Shown here in pieces: positions 9,880-19,470 of a DNA stretch of 64,000 nt (its first letter is position 1; each line of letters begins with the position of its first letter). Below the pieces are notes generated by a model. That model was given only the letters and a program-made list of their open reading frames with translations, had not been told where the DNA came from and did no database searches. The DNA is taken from positions 124,001 through 188,000 of the forward strand of contig NZ_CP020371.1 of the NCBI RefSeq assembly GCF_002813775.1, written 5' to 3'. This stretch comes from Candidatus Thiodictyon syntrophicum. GTDB lineage: Bacteria > Pseudomonadota > Gammaproteobacteria > Chromatiales > Chromatiaceae. Made by a program: the position numbers and the translations under genes.

Positions 9880-10548
9880 TTACAGGGTCGCGAGAGGGCG
9901 ACCGGTGCGATACCAGTCGGCGCGGCGGGCGAGCAGGCCGAGGCCCGGCAGCAGCATCAACAGGGTTGGCGGCAGCGGCACCGAGGCTCCGGCAATCGCG
10001 ACATTGCCGATGGCAAACCAGTCGTGCTCGTTGAAGTCGCCATCCTCCAACAGGAACTCGAGCACGACGGACTGACCGGCGAAGGCGTCGATCCCGGTAA
10101 TGGCGGCGCCCGTGCCACTGGCGCCGCTGGTATCAACGCTGGATGGAAACAGGTCAATGTGGTCGCTGAAGTCCGAGAGCCACAGCACTGCCTGCACGAA
10201 GTCGGGGTTTTGCGGGTCGCCGGCGGTCAGCGCCCACTGGTAGTCGAAGCTGAGTGTTTGGGCACTGGGGTCGAGATCGAAGGACTGGAACAGCGAGACC
10301 TGGTAGTAGTCGGCGTCGTTCGCGAGCCGGGCGAAGCCGCCGCCCATCAGCTTAAACTGGGGCTCGGTCGGCGGATCGACCAGACTCCGGCCCAAAGTCA
10401 CGCTGTCGCGTACCGCGCCCGTCCAGCCATCGAAGTTCGCAAAGGCACCGTTGACAAAAGGCCCAGCCCAGGCGACTGACTGCGTCAGCCCCAGGCAGAA
10501 CGCAGATGCTAATAAAATACTGATTATACTTGGCATTATCCTACCCAT
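9880..10548 (-). CDS. PEP-CTERM-like secreted protein (VPLPP variant)
   Basis: A 222-residue exported protein with a signal peptide ending in SVAWA and a central beta-rich region (VNGAFANFDGWTG onward), typical of proteins sorted by exosortase. The C-terminus has the three parts of a PEP-CTERM signal: a VPLPP motif, a hydrophobic helix (LLMLLPGLGLL) and a basic ARR cluster. It is unusual because about 14 more residues follow the arginines, whereas the family normally stops there. The start is ambiguous between ATGs at 10548 and 10536. The gene lies 15 bases upstream of the large PKD protein and is probably the first gene of the secreted-protein operon. An exosortase is not encoded in this window, so sorting must depend on a gene elsewhere. 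Confidence 0.82.
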   Translation of the reverse strand: MGRIMPSIISILLASAFCLGLTQSVAWAGPFVNGAFANFDGWTGAVRDSVTLGRSLVDPPTEPQFKLMGGGFARLANDADYYQVSLFQSFDLDPSAQTLSFDYQWALTAGDPQNPDFVQAVLWLSDFSDHIDLFPSSVDTSGASGTGAAITGIDAFAGQSVVLEFLLEDGDFNEHDWFAIGNVAIAGASVPLPPTLLMLLPGLGLLARRADWYRTGRPLATL

Positions 10549-11011
10549 GGTTGTGCCGCGTCACCGCAGCAGGGACTGCCGTAGCGCCTGGGGTGTTTCC
10601 TCCCCGCTCTTCATTACCGCCAAATACAGAATAAGGAATTCGTAAGTCAAATTGTCATCATAAAATCATAGGAAATCCGAGGACCGGCGCCGACGAGCCG
10701 CTTCCGACCGATCGGCCGCGGGGTGACGGACACGCCCGAATAACGGCTCAAGAATAACCGGAACAACCTCGGCATGCCGGCGGCCGGCTCTTGGACCGGA
10801 GCTCTCGGAACCTGCACTACTGGTTACCAATTCGTTACCAAGGGCCAAGTTGGCTTTGCGCTGAAAGCCCGGCCTGTCGTTGCGCTGGGGCATACCCCAG
10901 CCTGATGTCAGGCTCGCGGCCGAAAATGCGTCAGGTTAGGGTCGAGTTTTCAGTTACCTGGCGGGTCCGACCGGACATCTCAGACCTCAACCTGACAACG
11001 TCCGCCCGGCG
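10549..11011. other. Intergenic region, no gene recognised
   Basis: The first 120 bases (about 10500-10670) are AT-rich and probably hold the promoter of the PEP-CTERM operon, read leftwards. The rest is GC-rich with no open frame that resembles a protein. It contains a short direct repeat of GTTACCAA at about 10823-10840, and TCAGGTT near 10930 facing AACCTGA near 10990. Confidence 0.5.
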
Positions 11012-11770
11012 TCAGGTCGCGTCCGCCGCGGGCTTGGCCTTCTTCTCGAAGACCTGCAAGGCGGGCTGTTCGAGCACGATAACCGGGCCAGCCGCCGCGC
11101 CGGCCTGAGCGCCGAGTCGGCCACTCAGGGCCGCCACCCAGTGCGGCCAGGCGTCGGCGGCTTGGGCGAGCTTCTTCCAGGCTTTCGGCGGCAGGATCGC
11201 CACCACCAGGGCGCGGTCAGTCTGGATGCCGATCTTCAGCCCGGCCTTTACTTGGACGGGCGTCGGTAGCTCGGAAAACTTCACGGTGAGTTCGAGGTGG
11301 CCGGACACGATGTTCTCCGCGTGCAAAGGGGCGTCCTGGGGCAGGTCGGGCGCAAGGGCGGCAGTCTGCGGTGGGCGCGGCGGCGGGACCTCCCCGCGCA
11401 ACAGCGCTTGGGCGTAACCGGCTTCCCGTTGCGTGACCACACCGGCCGGCTGGCCGTGCAGGTCAATGCGGGCGGCACCGGGCCGCAGGGCCGCCAGGTA
11501 GGCCGGGCGGGTGCAGTCGTCGGCCAGCGCCGACTTGACCTGGCGCTGGACCTGGAAAGCCGCCGCCTGGCGTTGCGCGCCGTTGGCGGCGTCCGGGAGC
11601 GCGCCGCCCTGCTGGTCGATCCTGGCCAGGTCCTTGTGGATGTGCCGCTTGAGCGGACGCGGGTTTACCCAGTCGAAGCAGGCGGGGTACTCCGCGGCCA
11701 GATCCCGCGAACGCACAGGCGCGGGCGCGGTGGATGCGACCAGGGCATTCAGGGTCAGGGTGGGCGACAT
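11012..11770 (-). CDS. ProQ/FinO-family RNA chaperone
   Basis: A 252-residue protein. Residues 28-48 (YPACFDWVNPRPLKRHIHKD) match the start of the ProQ/FinO fold, and the following RPAYLAALRPGAARIDLHG matches its conserved middle. ProQ/FinO proteins bind structured RNAs; plasmid members such as FinO control conjugation through antisense RNA. The C-terminal half is longer than in minimal FinO and ends in Lys/Ala-rich sequence. The gene stands alone, with an unusual 62-bp near-palindrome just upstream of its start. The tra and kfrA remnants elsewhere suggest that this is a plasmid-borne regulator of transfer or copy number rather than the chromosomal proQ. Confidence 0.85.
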   Translation of the reverse strand: MSPTLTLNALVASTAPAPVRSRDLAAEYPACFDWVNPRPLKRHIHKDLARIDQQGGALPDAANGAQRQAAAFQVQRQVKSALADDCTRPAYLAALRPGAARIDLHGQPAGVVTQREAGYAQALLRGEVPPPRPPQTAALAPDLPQDAPLHAENIVSGHLELTVKFSELPTPVQVKAGLKIGIQTDRALVVAILPPKAWKKLAQAADAWPHWVAALSGRLGAQAGAAAGPVIVLEQPALQVFEKKAKPAADAT

Positions 11771-11789
11771 TGGGCGTTTGAAGGTTGGG

Positions 11790-11851
11790 CTTTGACAATC
11801 TTCGGAACGGTTATCGAAAGCTTTCCATAACTGTTCCGAAAATTGTCAAAG
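11790..11851. promoter_or_regulatory. 62-bp near-perfect palindrome upstream of the proQ-like gene
   Basis: The two 31-base arms meet at AAAGCTTT (centre between 11820 and 11821) and match at 28 of 31 positions. Each outer end reads inwards as CTTTGACAAT, so a TTGACA-like box is present on both strands. It starts 20 bases upstream of the proQ-like ATG. It could be an operator for a dimeric repressor, a recombination or partition site, or a cruciform-forming element. There is no run of T after the stem, so a simple terminator is less likely. Confidence 0.7.
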
Positions 11852-11887
11852 TCCGTCAGCAGCTCAGCCGCGTGGCAGCCCCAGCTG

Positions 11888-13048
11888 TCAGCGGTGAGCG
11901 TCGCCGCCAGCCGGTTGCCAGAGATCGGTCTTGTCGAGCAGCCGCAGCAGGCCGAGCAAATCCTCAGCGGATAATGGCTCCAGGTGGGCCAGCGCGTTGC
12001 GCGCGCGATGCAGCGCCGCGAGCAGTTCGGCGCGCTGGGCCCCCAGCCGGCCCCGCAGTTGCCAATGCAGGTGTCCGAGCTCTAAGTCTTCAATGTGTAT
12101 GATCGGCGCCCGGCCCTCGACCTGCACAGGCACCCGCAGTTGTGCACGATGGCGCTCGATCAGCCGCCGCCGCAGGGTTTCTATCAGTGGGAACAAGACC
12201 CGCACCTCGGCGCGCCAAAGGTGCTCGGCAATCGCGCTTGCGCTGGCGGCGGGGTCGAGCGCCAGGGCTGCGAGGTGCAGCGTCTGTTCGCCCGTAAGTT
12301 GTTCGAGAACGCCGGCCTCCCAGGTATGCGGGGGCGCCTCATGCCAGCCACGCGCCGCGGCGAACCCGATGAGCGTTGACTGCGGCCGACACAGGCCGGG
12401 GATCGTCTCGTCGCGCAGATGCACGGCCAACAGTGGATCGGCGCCGGCCAGGGTGGCGATCAGTTCGCGCCGCAACCGGCCGGTGAACGGTGGCAGCTCA
12501 ATACCCCGAAGCAGGGTGGCGGCCCACAATTGCATGTCCAATCCATCCAGCCGGCCGCGCCATTGCAACACCGCGAGGGATGGGTCCACACGCGGCCAGT
12601 CGGTACGCGGGAGGCCGCGGGTTTCGGTGCAGAGCACCGGGCGGTCCGCCGCGGGCAAGGTCGCGGCGGCGCGTGCAAAGGCCAACAACCAGTCGCGCCA
12701 GGGGGGCCATGGCTCCGTTGTGAGTGGACCAATCCACAGGACGCGATTGCGTAAACGCGCCGCCTGCACCAGCCCCAACAGCGTCTCGGGGGCGGCGGTA
12801 CTACCCCACAGGGCCTGCACGACGGTTGACATGGGTGTTGCCGGGCCGGTTGGCGCGATGGCAGTCCAGCACCAGAGGCTGTCACGGGACACCTCTGCCT
12901 CAAGTGCCTGCGCGAGGCCGGGCGGGGCCCCCAGGGGCAGACCCAAAACGACTGAGCGCCCCCGACGCAGGGCGTCCAGCGTTTCGTCGAGGAAGGCGAC
13001 CGGGCCAGGGGCCGCCCACCAGGCGGCCCAGGGCGCGTCCATGGTCAC
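11888..13048 (-). CDS. Partner of the giant ATPase, with C-terminal HEPN-like motif
   Basis: A 386-residue protein not assigned to a named family. The N-terminal third (GRSVVLGLPLGAPPG) has the feel of a degenerate P-loop fold without the GKS/T lysine. The C-terminal helical part carries R350-N351-x3-H355 in ARNALAHLE, which fits the R-x4-6-H catalytic motif of HEPN ribonucleases. The start codon overlaps the stop of the upstream 2038-residue ATPase by four bases, so the two are translationally coupled and probably act as a unit. Inference: the ATPase senses or remodels something and this protein is the RNase effector or an adaptor. The HEPN call rests on one motif and could be coincidence. 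Confidence 0.6.
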   Translation of the reverse strand: MTMDAPWAAWWAAPGPVAFLDETLDALRRGRSVVLGLPLGAPPGLAQALEAEVSRDSLWCWTAIAPTGPATPMSTVVQALWGSTAAPETLLGLVQAARLRNRVLWIGPLTTEPWPPWRDWLLAFARAAATLPAADRPVLCTETRGLPRTDWPRVDPSLAVLQWRGRLDGLDMQLWAATLLRGIELPPFTGRLRRELIATLAGADPLLAVHLRDETIPGLCRPQSTLIGFAAARGWHEAPPHTWEAGVLEQLTGEQTLHLAALALDPAASASAIAEHLWRAEVRVLFPLIETLRRRLIERHRAQLRVPVQVEGRAPIIHIEDLELGHLHWQLRGRLGAQRAELLAALHRARNALAHLEPLSAEDLLGLLRLLDKTDLWQPAGGDAHR

Positions 13049-16000
13049 GACGGGAGCAGCTCGGCAAGGTATGGATCAAGCCGGCGCGCGCCCTGCGGCT
13101 CGGCGCGGATCACGCCAGTTGTCTCCCCCCACGCAAGGACTACCTCCAGTTGATCCGGCTCGGCATCCAGCAGGGACAGTTCCTCGGCGCTCAGAGGTTC
13201 CCCTCTCCAAATGGCCATGGTCCGCAAGATGTCGAGCACCTCGGCCAGTGTGTCAAACTCCTCGCGCAACGCATCCGCCGCAACATCCGGTGCGAGCAAG
13301 TCGATGGTCTCGCGCCAGCGCTCCGGGGTCTCGACCAGTGGGGCAAGGGCTGCCTGCAGTGGTCCGTGCCAGAGTCCGGTGGCAGCGGTAAGTCTCTCCA
13401 GACGCGCCGGCTCGATGCTGCCAAGGCGGTTGTCCCGCAGCCAGACCTTCAGGGTTTCGCTGGCCCAGGGCTTGAGTGAAATCAGTTCTGGTAGTATCCG
13501 CCCCGCGACCGGTGCCGCCTGATGCCAGCACCAGGCGCGCCGCGCATCGCCGATGAAGACAACGCGCACGGTGCGGGACTTGCTTCGCCGGTTGGTCAGG
13601 ACGCGCTGGACCTCGGCCACGGTTGCCGTCGACCAGTCGGCGGCGTTCGTGACCAGATAGATCAGATGGGTATTTTCCCCTTGCCGGTCGAGGGCCTGGC
13701 GCAGCGCAGCGGGCAGGTGACTGGCGGGCTCCAGTGACTGCCACTGGACCTCGATGCCCGGCAGGGTTGCGGCGGCCTCCTGCAAGGCCGGTGCGACTTC
13801 TTCGATCCCCGCCAGCACCAAACCGAAAACGAGGCTGATTCCGGTGCTCGGCTGCAGCAGCCGATGCTCCTGTTCCGCGGTCAGCGGACTGCGCATCCAG
13901 GGCTCGCTCCCCCGCGGGCGTCGATGCACCGCGGCGGTATAGGGCGGTGGCGGTTCTTCCGCCGCGGCATCCTGCAGGTCCTGTTCGATGCTGCCACGGG
14001 CACCGAGGAGGTTGACCAGATTCGGCGAGCGCAGGGCGTAGTTGCCCTCCGTGCAACGCAGGATACCGAGCCCCACCATCTCATCGAGCAGCACCCGGAA
14101 GGCCTCCGCGGTGCGGTCCGGAAAGCCGCGCTCCCACCGGCCCAGGGCCTGATCGCGAATCCACACGACAGGGAAGCCGCTGGCGCTGCTGACAGCCTCG
14201 TCCCGGCGCTGCAGCGTCTCCCGGGCGATGGCCAGCGCGATCAGCCGATAGCGCGGGTCCAGTGCCAGGGTGATCTGAAACCGGTCGCGGATGAAGGTAC
14301 GCAGATCGCGCCGTTGATAGGCGGTCTCGACGTGCCCGGAGCTGATCTGATACGGCGGCGTCTGTTCCGGGTCGAAGTTGGCCTGATTGGCGTCGTTGAG
14401 GTACTGAAGGAGCTTGCTGCAGAAATCCTGGATCAGGTTTGGCGCATAGTTGGCGTAGGCCAGGATGCGGTTGACCACATCGTCATCGATCGTGTAGCCG
14501 AGCGCCCGCAGCGGCATGGTCACCAGTCGGAACGCCTCCCGCGCCTCGCCATTTTCAATCAGCGGTCCCACGCACAGGGGCTGCGCAAGGTGGGCGACCG
14601 GGGTATTTGGGTCACGGCTCGCGCGCTGGACATTGTGCAGCCCGGCCATCACCACCTTGAAGCGCCGCGCGGTGCGATCCATTACACCCTTCAGCGCGCG
14701 CAGCACGGGATAGCCATCTTCGGCATCCTGGGCAAAAAAGTTGTCGGACTCATCCAATAGCAGCAACAAGCGGCGGCGTTCGTCCGCGTTCAGCCAGTCC
14801 TCGATCTGGCGCTGGATGGTGTCGGCCCGCTGGACCTGGTCCTTGACGATCTGCTTGTCGAGATTGCTGGCAATGACCAGCCAGACCTCCGCGGGCGGGC
14901 GCCCGCGACCGATTTCCTTTTCGTTCAGATCGATCCAGACCACATGAAAGCCCGAGTCAGGGCTGTGATGGCGTCGCTGGACCTCTTTCAGCAGTGCGGT
15001 CTTGCCTAACTGGCGACCGCCATAGACCAGGTTAGTGCCCTGTCGGTCGACGATGCGGGCGATGGCCTCCCGCCGGCCCATGAACAGTTCATCCGGCACA
15101 TCGCCGCCGGTGGAGCTATAGGGGTCGACGGCAGTGAACGGCAACGTGCATTCGAAGAATGCCTTTAGCCGCTCCGCCGGGGCGCAGCCAGCCAGATACA
15201 GCACCAGCCATTCATCGAGTAGCAGGAAGGTCTGCCCCTTCTCCCGGCTCCGGCGCGCCAGCGTGCGACGCTCGGCCACACTGAGTCGCCCCGGATAGAA
15301 GACCAGCACCGGCACCCCCGGCAACACGGGGTCGCGACCACCGCTGATGGCGCCCGCGATCTCCTCGGCCCAGGACGCCCCTGGCTTGGTACAGACCAAC
15401 CGATAGCGGCCATGGGCACGGGAGCCGAATGCGGGGATTGGGCAGAGATCGCGGTCCTGAATGCGCTGGGTCTCGATCTGCACATCGCGACTGGACGCGC
15501 GGCGCGCGGGCAGGGAAATGGCCTTGACCGCCTCGAAGCCGAGCAGTCTGAACAGGTTCGTCATCGCCGCGACATCCTGACCCGCCTCGGCGTAGCGCAC
15601 CGCTTGCCCCCAGGCGCGCAGCAATGCCAGCGCTTCCTCGAACCGGGCCGGACGGGGGGCGAGTTCGGCGGGCCAGGTCTCCGGCGCGCACCGATCAATG
15701 ATCTCGCGGGTCCGCTGCTCCCCGAAGCTGGCCGCCGCCGCGGCGACAAAACCAGGGAAAAATGCGCGCTGATGCTGTGGCTCACGGTGGTCGTGGGGCG
15801 GCTCCGTACCATTCTCCGCATGCGTGACGTATTCGGTCGCGGTGACGATGTCGCCCTTGTCCAGCAGTGCATGCACGCGCTCGCGCAGTACTGGATTGCG
15901 CCGCAGATCGTCGTGGGCGGCCAGACGCTCACGTTCCGCATCGACGCGGTGGCGCTTATGTTCCGCCAGCGTTGCCTCGATTTGAACGAGTTCGCCCAAG

Positions 16001-19000
16001 GCAATTCCGAAGTCCGTGTCGGTCCGCGCCGCCAGGGCTTCCAGTTGCTCGGCCAGGGTGCTGCGCGTGGTCTCGTCCAGAAAACCGAAATCGAGCGCGT
16101 GGGCAATGCTGCGCTCGGCCTCACGCAGCCCGTCGTGCAGGCGCCGCTTGCAGCGCTCGATGCCGTGCTCGCGCCGTCGTGACCAGTCCTCGATCAATGG
16201 CTCGCCGACGTGGTGCCCGAGCGCAATGACCCGTGCAGTGGTTTCATGCAGACAGTCGGCGTCCGCACGGTCAAAGGCCGCCGCCAAGCTGTTGGGCTGC
16301 ATACCTTGGGCGATCAGCAGCGACTCATAAATTCCGCTGCCCGGCCCCTCGTCCGGTTCCCAGCAGGCGTTCAGAACCAATCCGGGGATTGGCACCAATG
16401 CCTGGCCCAGCATCTGTTGCCACGGCAGTCGGGGGAGGGGCTTCAATTCAGGGTCGATCAGGTCATTCAGGTCAATCAGTGCGGCAACAACACTCGCGAG
16501 CGCCGCCTGGTCTAACAGGTCGCTTCCGATGAGCGGGCGCAATTCATCGATGGCCTTGCCGATCAGGCTGCGGGTGCGGCTGACCCATTCACTGAGCCCC
16601 GTTGGCCCGCTACCATCGCCGTTGTCACCCTCGTGCTCATTGAGGCGGCACCAAGTCTCCACGTACCCGACTGCCTCAAGTGCCGCCTGCACAAGGTCCT
16701 CTCTCGCGGCCCCTTCGATCGGGCGCATTTTTGCGCCACCCTTGCGGCACTCGTCGTCCGTTACGCGGACCCGAGCGAGGACCTTGGCACGATCACGCCA
16801 GTCCGCAGCCAGAGATCGGACCAAGTCCAGTTGCGAGACGTCGTCGGCAATCACCAGATGAAGCAATTCAGCCAGATCACCGGTTTCGAGCCAGTGCTTC
16901 CAGACGCGCGTCGCCGCCGCGTACTTGATGGTCTTATGCTGCGCCTCGCGCAGGAATGCCTCGGTCTGCTCCCGCAGCTGACTGCGCTCGCGGGCGCGCG
17001 CCGCAGCACTGCTCTCACCTTTGAAAGCGGCCTCCGAGAGCGTGGCGCGCAAGCGACCCGCGTCGATGACCGCCATTGCGACAGCGCGCAGTACCTCACG
17101 TTCGATCTGCTGGTATTGACTCTCCAGGATGCTGCGGGCGGAGGTGTGATACGGGGCGATCAGGGCCGGACGCAGGGTCATGGCCAGCACCAGAAGGCCA
17201 TTGGCCCGGCGTTGCCGGACCTCCCGCCGGTCGAGATCGGCCAGCAGCAAGTCGGACAAGCCCTCGCGCAGCGGCTCCACCACTGCATCGGTTCCCGCAT
17301 TGACCAGCGGCGCAAGCACCAGCGTCGAGAGGCTGCGAGCGGTGAAGATACCCGCGGCGAGTGCGCCGCGGGTTTCAAGGGAGTTCGCGAGATGGTAGGC
17401 CAGCGCCGGTTGCCCGTCGCGCACCAGGACCCAGACGGCAGCGTTAGCGGCGTCGTCGGTCAGGTGCCCGCTCGTCGGGTGCGCCGCGGCCAGCAGGTTA
17501 TGCAGGCTGGTCTGCGCGGGCCAGGACGCGACCGGGGACTCCAGGCGTTGGGGAGCATTACCCGTTGTGGCCAGGCGTCCCGTCGGCGCCGTCCCGGTTG
17601 CCGGATGATGCGTCGACGCCGGCTCAGGTGGGGGTTTGTGCAACGGGGCTGGTGGTGCGTGTGGCGGCACATCCACCATTGCCGGGTGGGCGGGGGGTTC
17701 CGTCACCGGTGGTGGGGTGGTGATCGGGGCAGCGCTCAGCACCGGCCCAGGTGCGGGCGGGATGACGACCGCAGTTGCTGGCGGCGGGCTGGCGATGGTG
17801 TCCACTGCCGCGGGTTGTGCCGCGCTCGGGCCACAGGGTTGCGTCACCGACATGGGAAGCGCAACCCGTTGCGGTTGCTGGATGGGTTCCGGCGTAAGCG
17901 GGATTGAGGGTTCATCGGGCACTGATGTTGGCGTCCAGGCCGCATCATGCCCATCGCGCTCTACCGGTGCGGGCGCTGGGGCGACTGTCGCCGCTGCCTC
18001 GATCAACCAGTGGGCGATGTTCATGCGGACCCGCGCAAGGCCATTTTCGTGATCTTTCGCCTCCTCGGACAGGGCGCCGATCCCGTTCCAGTCCTGCGCC
18101 TGCATGGCGCGCGCCATGGCTGGCTGGACGCCAGCCAAGGCAATTTGGATGCCTGCCGCGGTTTCGCGCAGCCCCGCCAGTTTCCCCAGCGAGGCTGCTG
18201 CGGGCAGGAGCGGTTCAGCTTCGACCCTTGTGGGCCAGGCCTGTGCCCAGCTGGTGAGTTGCTCCAGCGCCTGCGCGGCTGCAACGTCTGTGGTATCGCA
18301 CAAACGCTCCCGCACAATGCTGACCAGTGCCTCGAGCAGGCGTTGTGCCTGGGCGCGGTCCAGCACTCCAGCCAAAGACCGCAGGGCGGCGATGGCCGCA
18401 TTGATCCGGCTCCGCTCGGTCGGCATCGCCTGCCAGGCGGCTATTGCGGCATGGGTTGCCGCCAACTGCGCAGCGGCGTCGTCGGCGAAGCTGGTCTGGT
18501 CGGGGTCGCCGTCGCCCAATGCGGGGGCGGGTGAAGGCTCGGGGTTCGTGCCCGCAGTGGCGGGCAGGAGCGTGTCGCTGACGGCGGGGGCCGGTGTCGC
18601 GTCCTCCTGCGCCAGTGGTGCAGTGTCGTCGTCAGGTGCTTCGCCTGCGGCAGTCTGAGGCCAGAGCGTGGCGACGCGATCCACAAGCCAGGTATGGACG
18701 CAACGGAATGCCGGGGTATCCATCGCCGGGATGCCAACGGCCTGGTCACGCACCCAATCCACCGCGTTTTGTACGATTTCGCGCGCGCTACCTGCAGGCT
18801 CTGGGGGGTGCCGGAGCTGGTCAAGGGTCCCATCAGACAACTCACGTCGCAAGCGGCGAGCGCCCTCGCGAAAAAACTGCCACCACGGGAGGAGCAGGGA
18901 CGGCGGCTTACTTGCCCGTCGCTGACCGCGCTTCTCGAAAACCTGTGCAAACCGGTGCAGCAGGTCGTCATCGTTCGTGCTGGAGAGCAGGGCGGCATAG

Positions 19001-19161
19001 AAATCAGACTCTGCCATGGGCGGGCGCTTCCATTGCTGCGGCATAGCCTTGGCTGCCTTCACCGCAATGAAGTTGCGCGCCTGAAAAGAATATTCGAGCA
19101 CCTCCCGGAGTTGCTCAGGCGTTGGGATAGTGCAGGGATGAAACGGTGGGCGTGGTTCCAT
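13045..19161 (-). CDS. Giant (2038 aa) P-loop ATPase of STAND/ORC-AAA type, candidate conflict-system protein
   Basis: A single 2038-residue frame. The first 400 residues are mostly alpha-helical, followed by a Pro/Ala-rich linker (about 420-540) and a second long helical region. Residues about 1280-1345 form an alpha/beta module (VPVLVFYPGRLSVAERRTLA). The NTPase core lies at about 1365-1600: Walker A GGRQLGKTALL near 1380 and Walker B RLLLLLDESDNF near 1470. A winged-helix-like segment follows (VLLDEMVGLGILRCTEGNYA), then a C-terminal alpha/beta domain. The core resembles ORC/MalT-like ATPases of the STAND group, which act as switches in immunity and regulation. The downstream HEPN-motif gene overlaps by 4 bp. 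No known defence system is recognised; a role in antiphage defence is inferred only from architecture and context. Confidence 0.7.
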   Translation of the reverse strand: MEPRPPFHPCTIPTPEQLREVLEYSFQARNFIAVKAAKAMPQQWKRPPMAESDFYAALLSSTNDDDLLHRFAQVFEKRGQRRASKPPSLLLPWWQFFREGARRLRRELSDGTLDQLRHPPEPAGSAREIVQNAVDWVRDQAVGIPAMDTPAFRCVHTWLVDRVATLWPQTAAGEAPDDDTAPLAQEDATPAPAVSDTLLPATAGTNPEPSPAPALGDGDPDQTSFADDAAAQLAATHAAIAAWQAMPTERSRINAAIAALRSLAGVLDRAQAQRLLEALVSIVRERLCDTTDVAAAQALEQLTSWAQAWPTRVEAEPLLPAAASLGKLAGLRETAAGIQIALAGVQPAMARAMQAQDWNGIGALSEEAKDHENGLARVRMNIAHWLIEAAATVAPAPAPVERDGHDAAWTPTSVPDEPSIPLTPEPIQQPQRVALPMSVTQPCGPSAAQPAAVDTIASPPPATAVVIPPAPGPVLSAAPITTPPPVTEPPAHPAMVDVPPHAPPAPLHKPPPEPASTHHPATGTAPTGRLATTGNAPQRLESPVASWPAQTSLHNLLAAAHPTSGHLTDDAANAAVWVLVRDGQPALAYHLANSLETRGALAAGIFTARSLSTLVLAPLVNAGTDAVVEPLREGLSDLLLADLDRREVRQRRANGLLVLAMTLRPALIAPYHTSARSILESQYQQIEREVLRAVAMAVIDAGRLRATLSEAAFKGESSAAARARERSQLREQTEAFLREAQHKTIKYAAATRVWKHWLETGDLAELLHLVIADDVSQLDLVRSLAADWRDRAKVLARVRVTDDECRKGGAKMRPIEGAAREDLVQAALEAVGYVETWCRLNEHEGDNGDGSGPTGLSEWVSRTRSLIGKAIDELRPLIGSDLLDQAALASVVAALIDLNDLIDPELKPLPRLPWQQMLGQALVPIPGLVLNACWEPDEGPGSGIYESLLIAQGMQPNSLAAAFDRADADCLHETTARVIALGHHVGEPLIEDWSRRREHGIERCKRRLHDGLREAERSIAHALDFGFLDETTRSTLAEQLEALAARTDTDFGIALGELVQIEATLAEHKRHRVDAERERLAAHDDLRRNPVLRERVHALLDKGDIVTATEYVTHAENGTEPPHDHREPQHQRAFFPGFVAAAAASFGEQRTREIIDRCAPETWPAELAPRPARFEEALALLRAWGQAVRYAEAGQDVAAMTNLFRLLGFEAVKAISLPARRASSRDVQIETQRIQDRDLCPIPAFGSRAHGRYRLVCTKPGASWAEEIAGAISGGRDPVLPGVPVLVFYPGRLSVAERRTLARRSREKGQTFLLLDEWLVLYLAGCAPAERLKAFFECTLPFTAVDPYSSTGGDVPDELFMGRREAIARIVDRQGTNLVYGGRQLGKTALLKEVQRRHHSPDSGFHVVWIDLNEKEIGRGRPPAEVWLVIASNLDKQIVKDQVQRADTIQRQIEDWLNADERRRLLLLLDESDNFFAQDAEDGYPVLRALKGVMDRTARRFKVVMAGLHNVQRASRDPNTPVAHLAQPLCVGPLIENGEAREAFRLVTMPLRALGYTIDDDVVNRILAYANYAPNLIQDFCSKLLQYLNDANQANFDPEQTPPYQISSGHVETAYQRRDLRTFIRDRFQITLALDPRYRLIALAIARETLQRRDEAVSSASGFPVVWIRDQALGRWERGFPDRTAEAFRVLLDEMVGLGILRCTEGNYALRSPNLVNLLGARGSIEQDLQDAAAEEPPPPYTAAVHRRPRGSEPWMRSPLTAEQEHRLLQPSTGISLVFGLVLAGIEEVAPALQEAAATLPGIEVQWQSLEPASHLPAALRQALDRQGENTHLIYLVTNAADWSTATVAEVQRVLTNRRSKSRTVRVVFIGDARRAWCWHQAAPVAGRILPELISLKPWASETLKVWLRDNRLGSIEPARLERLTAATGLWHGPLQAALAPLVETPERWRETIDLLAPDVAADALREEFDTLAEVLDILRTMAIWRGEPLSAEELSLLDAEPDQLEVVLAWGETTGVIRAEPQGARRLDPYLAELLPS

Positions 19162-19470
19162 GGGATGTACCTAGATGATCGGGCGGGCAGCATTTTCGCA
19201 GCGCCCATCACCTGTCAAGTTATCCGTGTGCATCGCCGGTGTCGTCCGTTGCCGCACGTTCCAGCGCTTTCCGGTTGGCGTCAGGTGCGATGACCGCTTG
19301 GTGAGTGGAGTAATCAGAGCGTAATTAGGCGTAATCAGGGACAGACCGGAGTATTTCCAGAACTTCCCAATGTAAGACAACGGCTTAGCCAGGTTTTTAT
19401 ACGGTGGCTTGGGGCACGCACGAGGTGTCATCATCTCCGGCGGGCGACCAAACCTGCTGGAGACCGCCCC
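19162..19470. other. Intergenic region between giant ATPase and IS4 remnant
   Basis: No convincing gene. It must contain the promoter of the giant ATPase, read leftwards, and the left end of the IS4-type element before 19471. I did not find a clear terminal inverted repeat or a -10/-35 pair worth marking. Confidence 0.4.

Noticed and set aside
7744-10479. A 911-codon open frame on the plus strand
   Set aside because: It is antisense to the PKD/cadherin-like protein and has only GC-driven low complexity.
10666-10893. A 75-codon minus-strand ORF upstream of the PEP-CTERM gene
   Set aside because: Composition is random, there is no RBS, and I see no similarity to any family.
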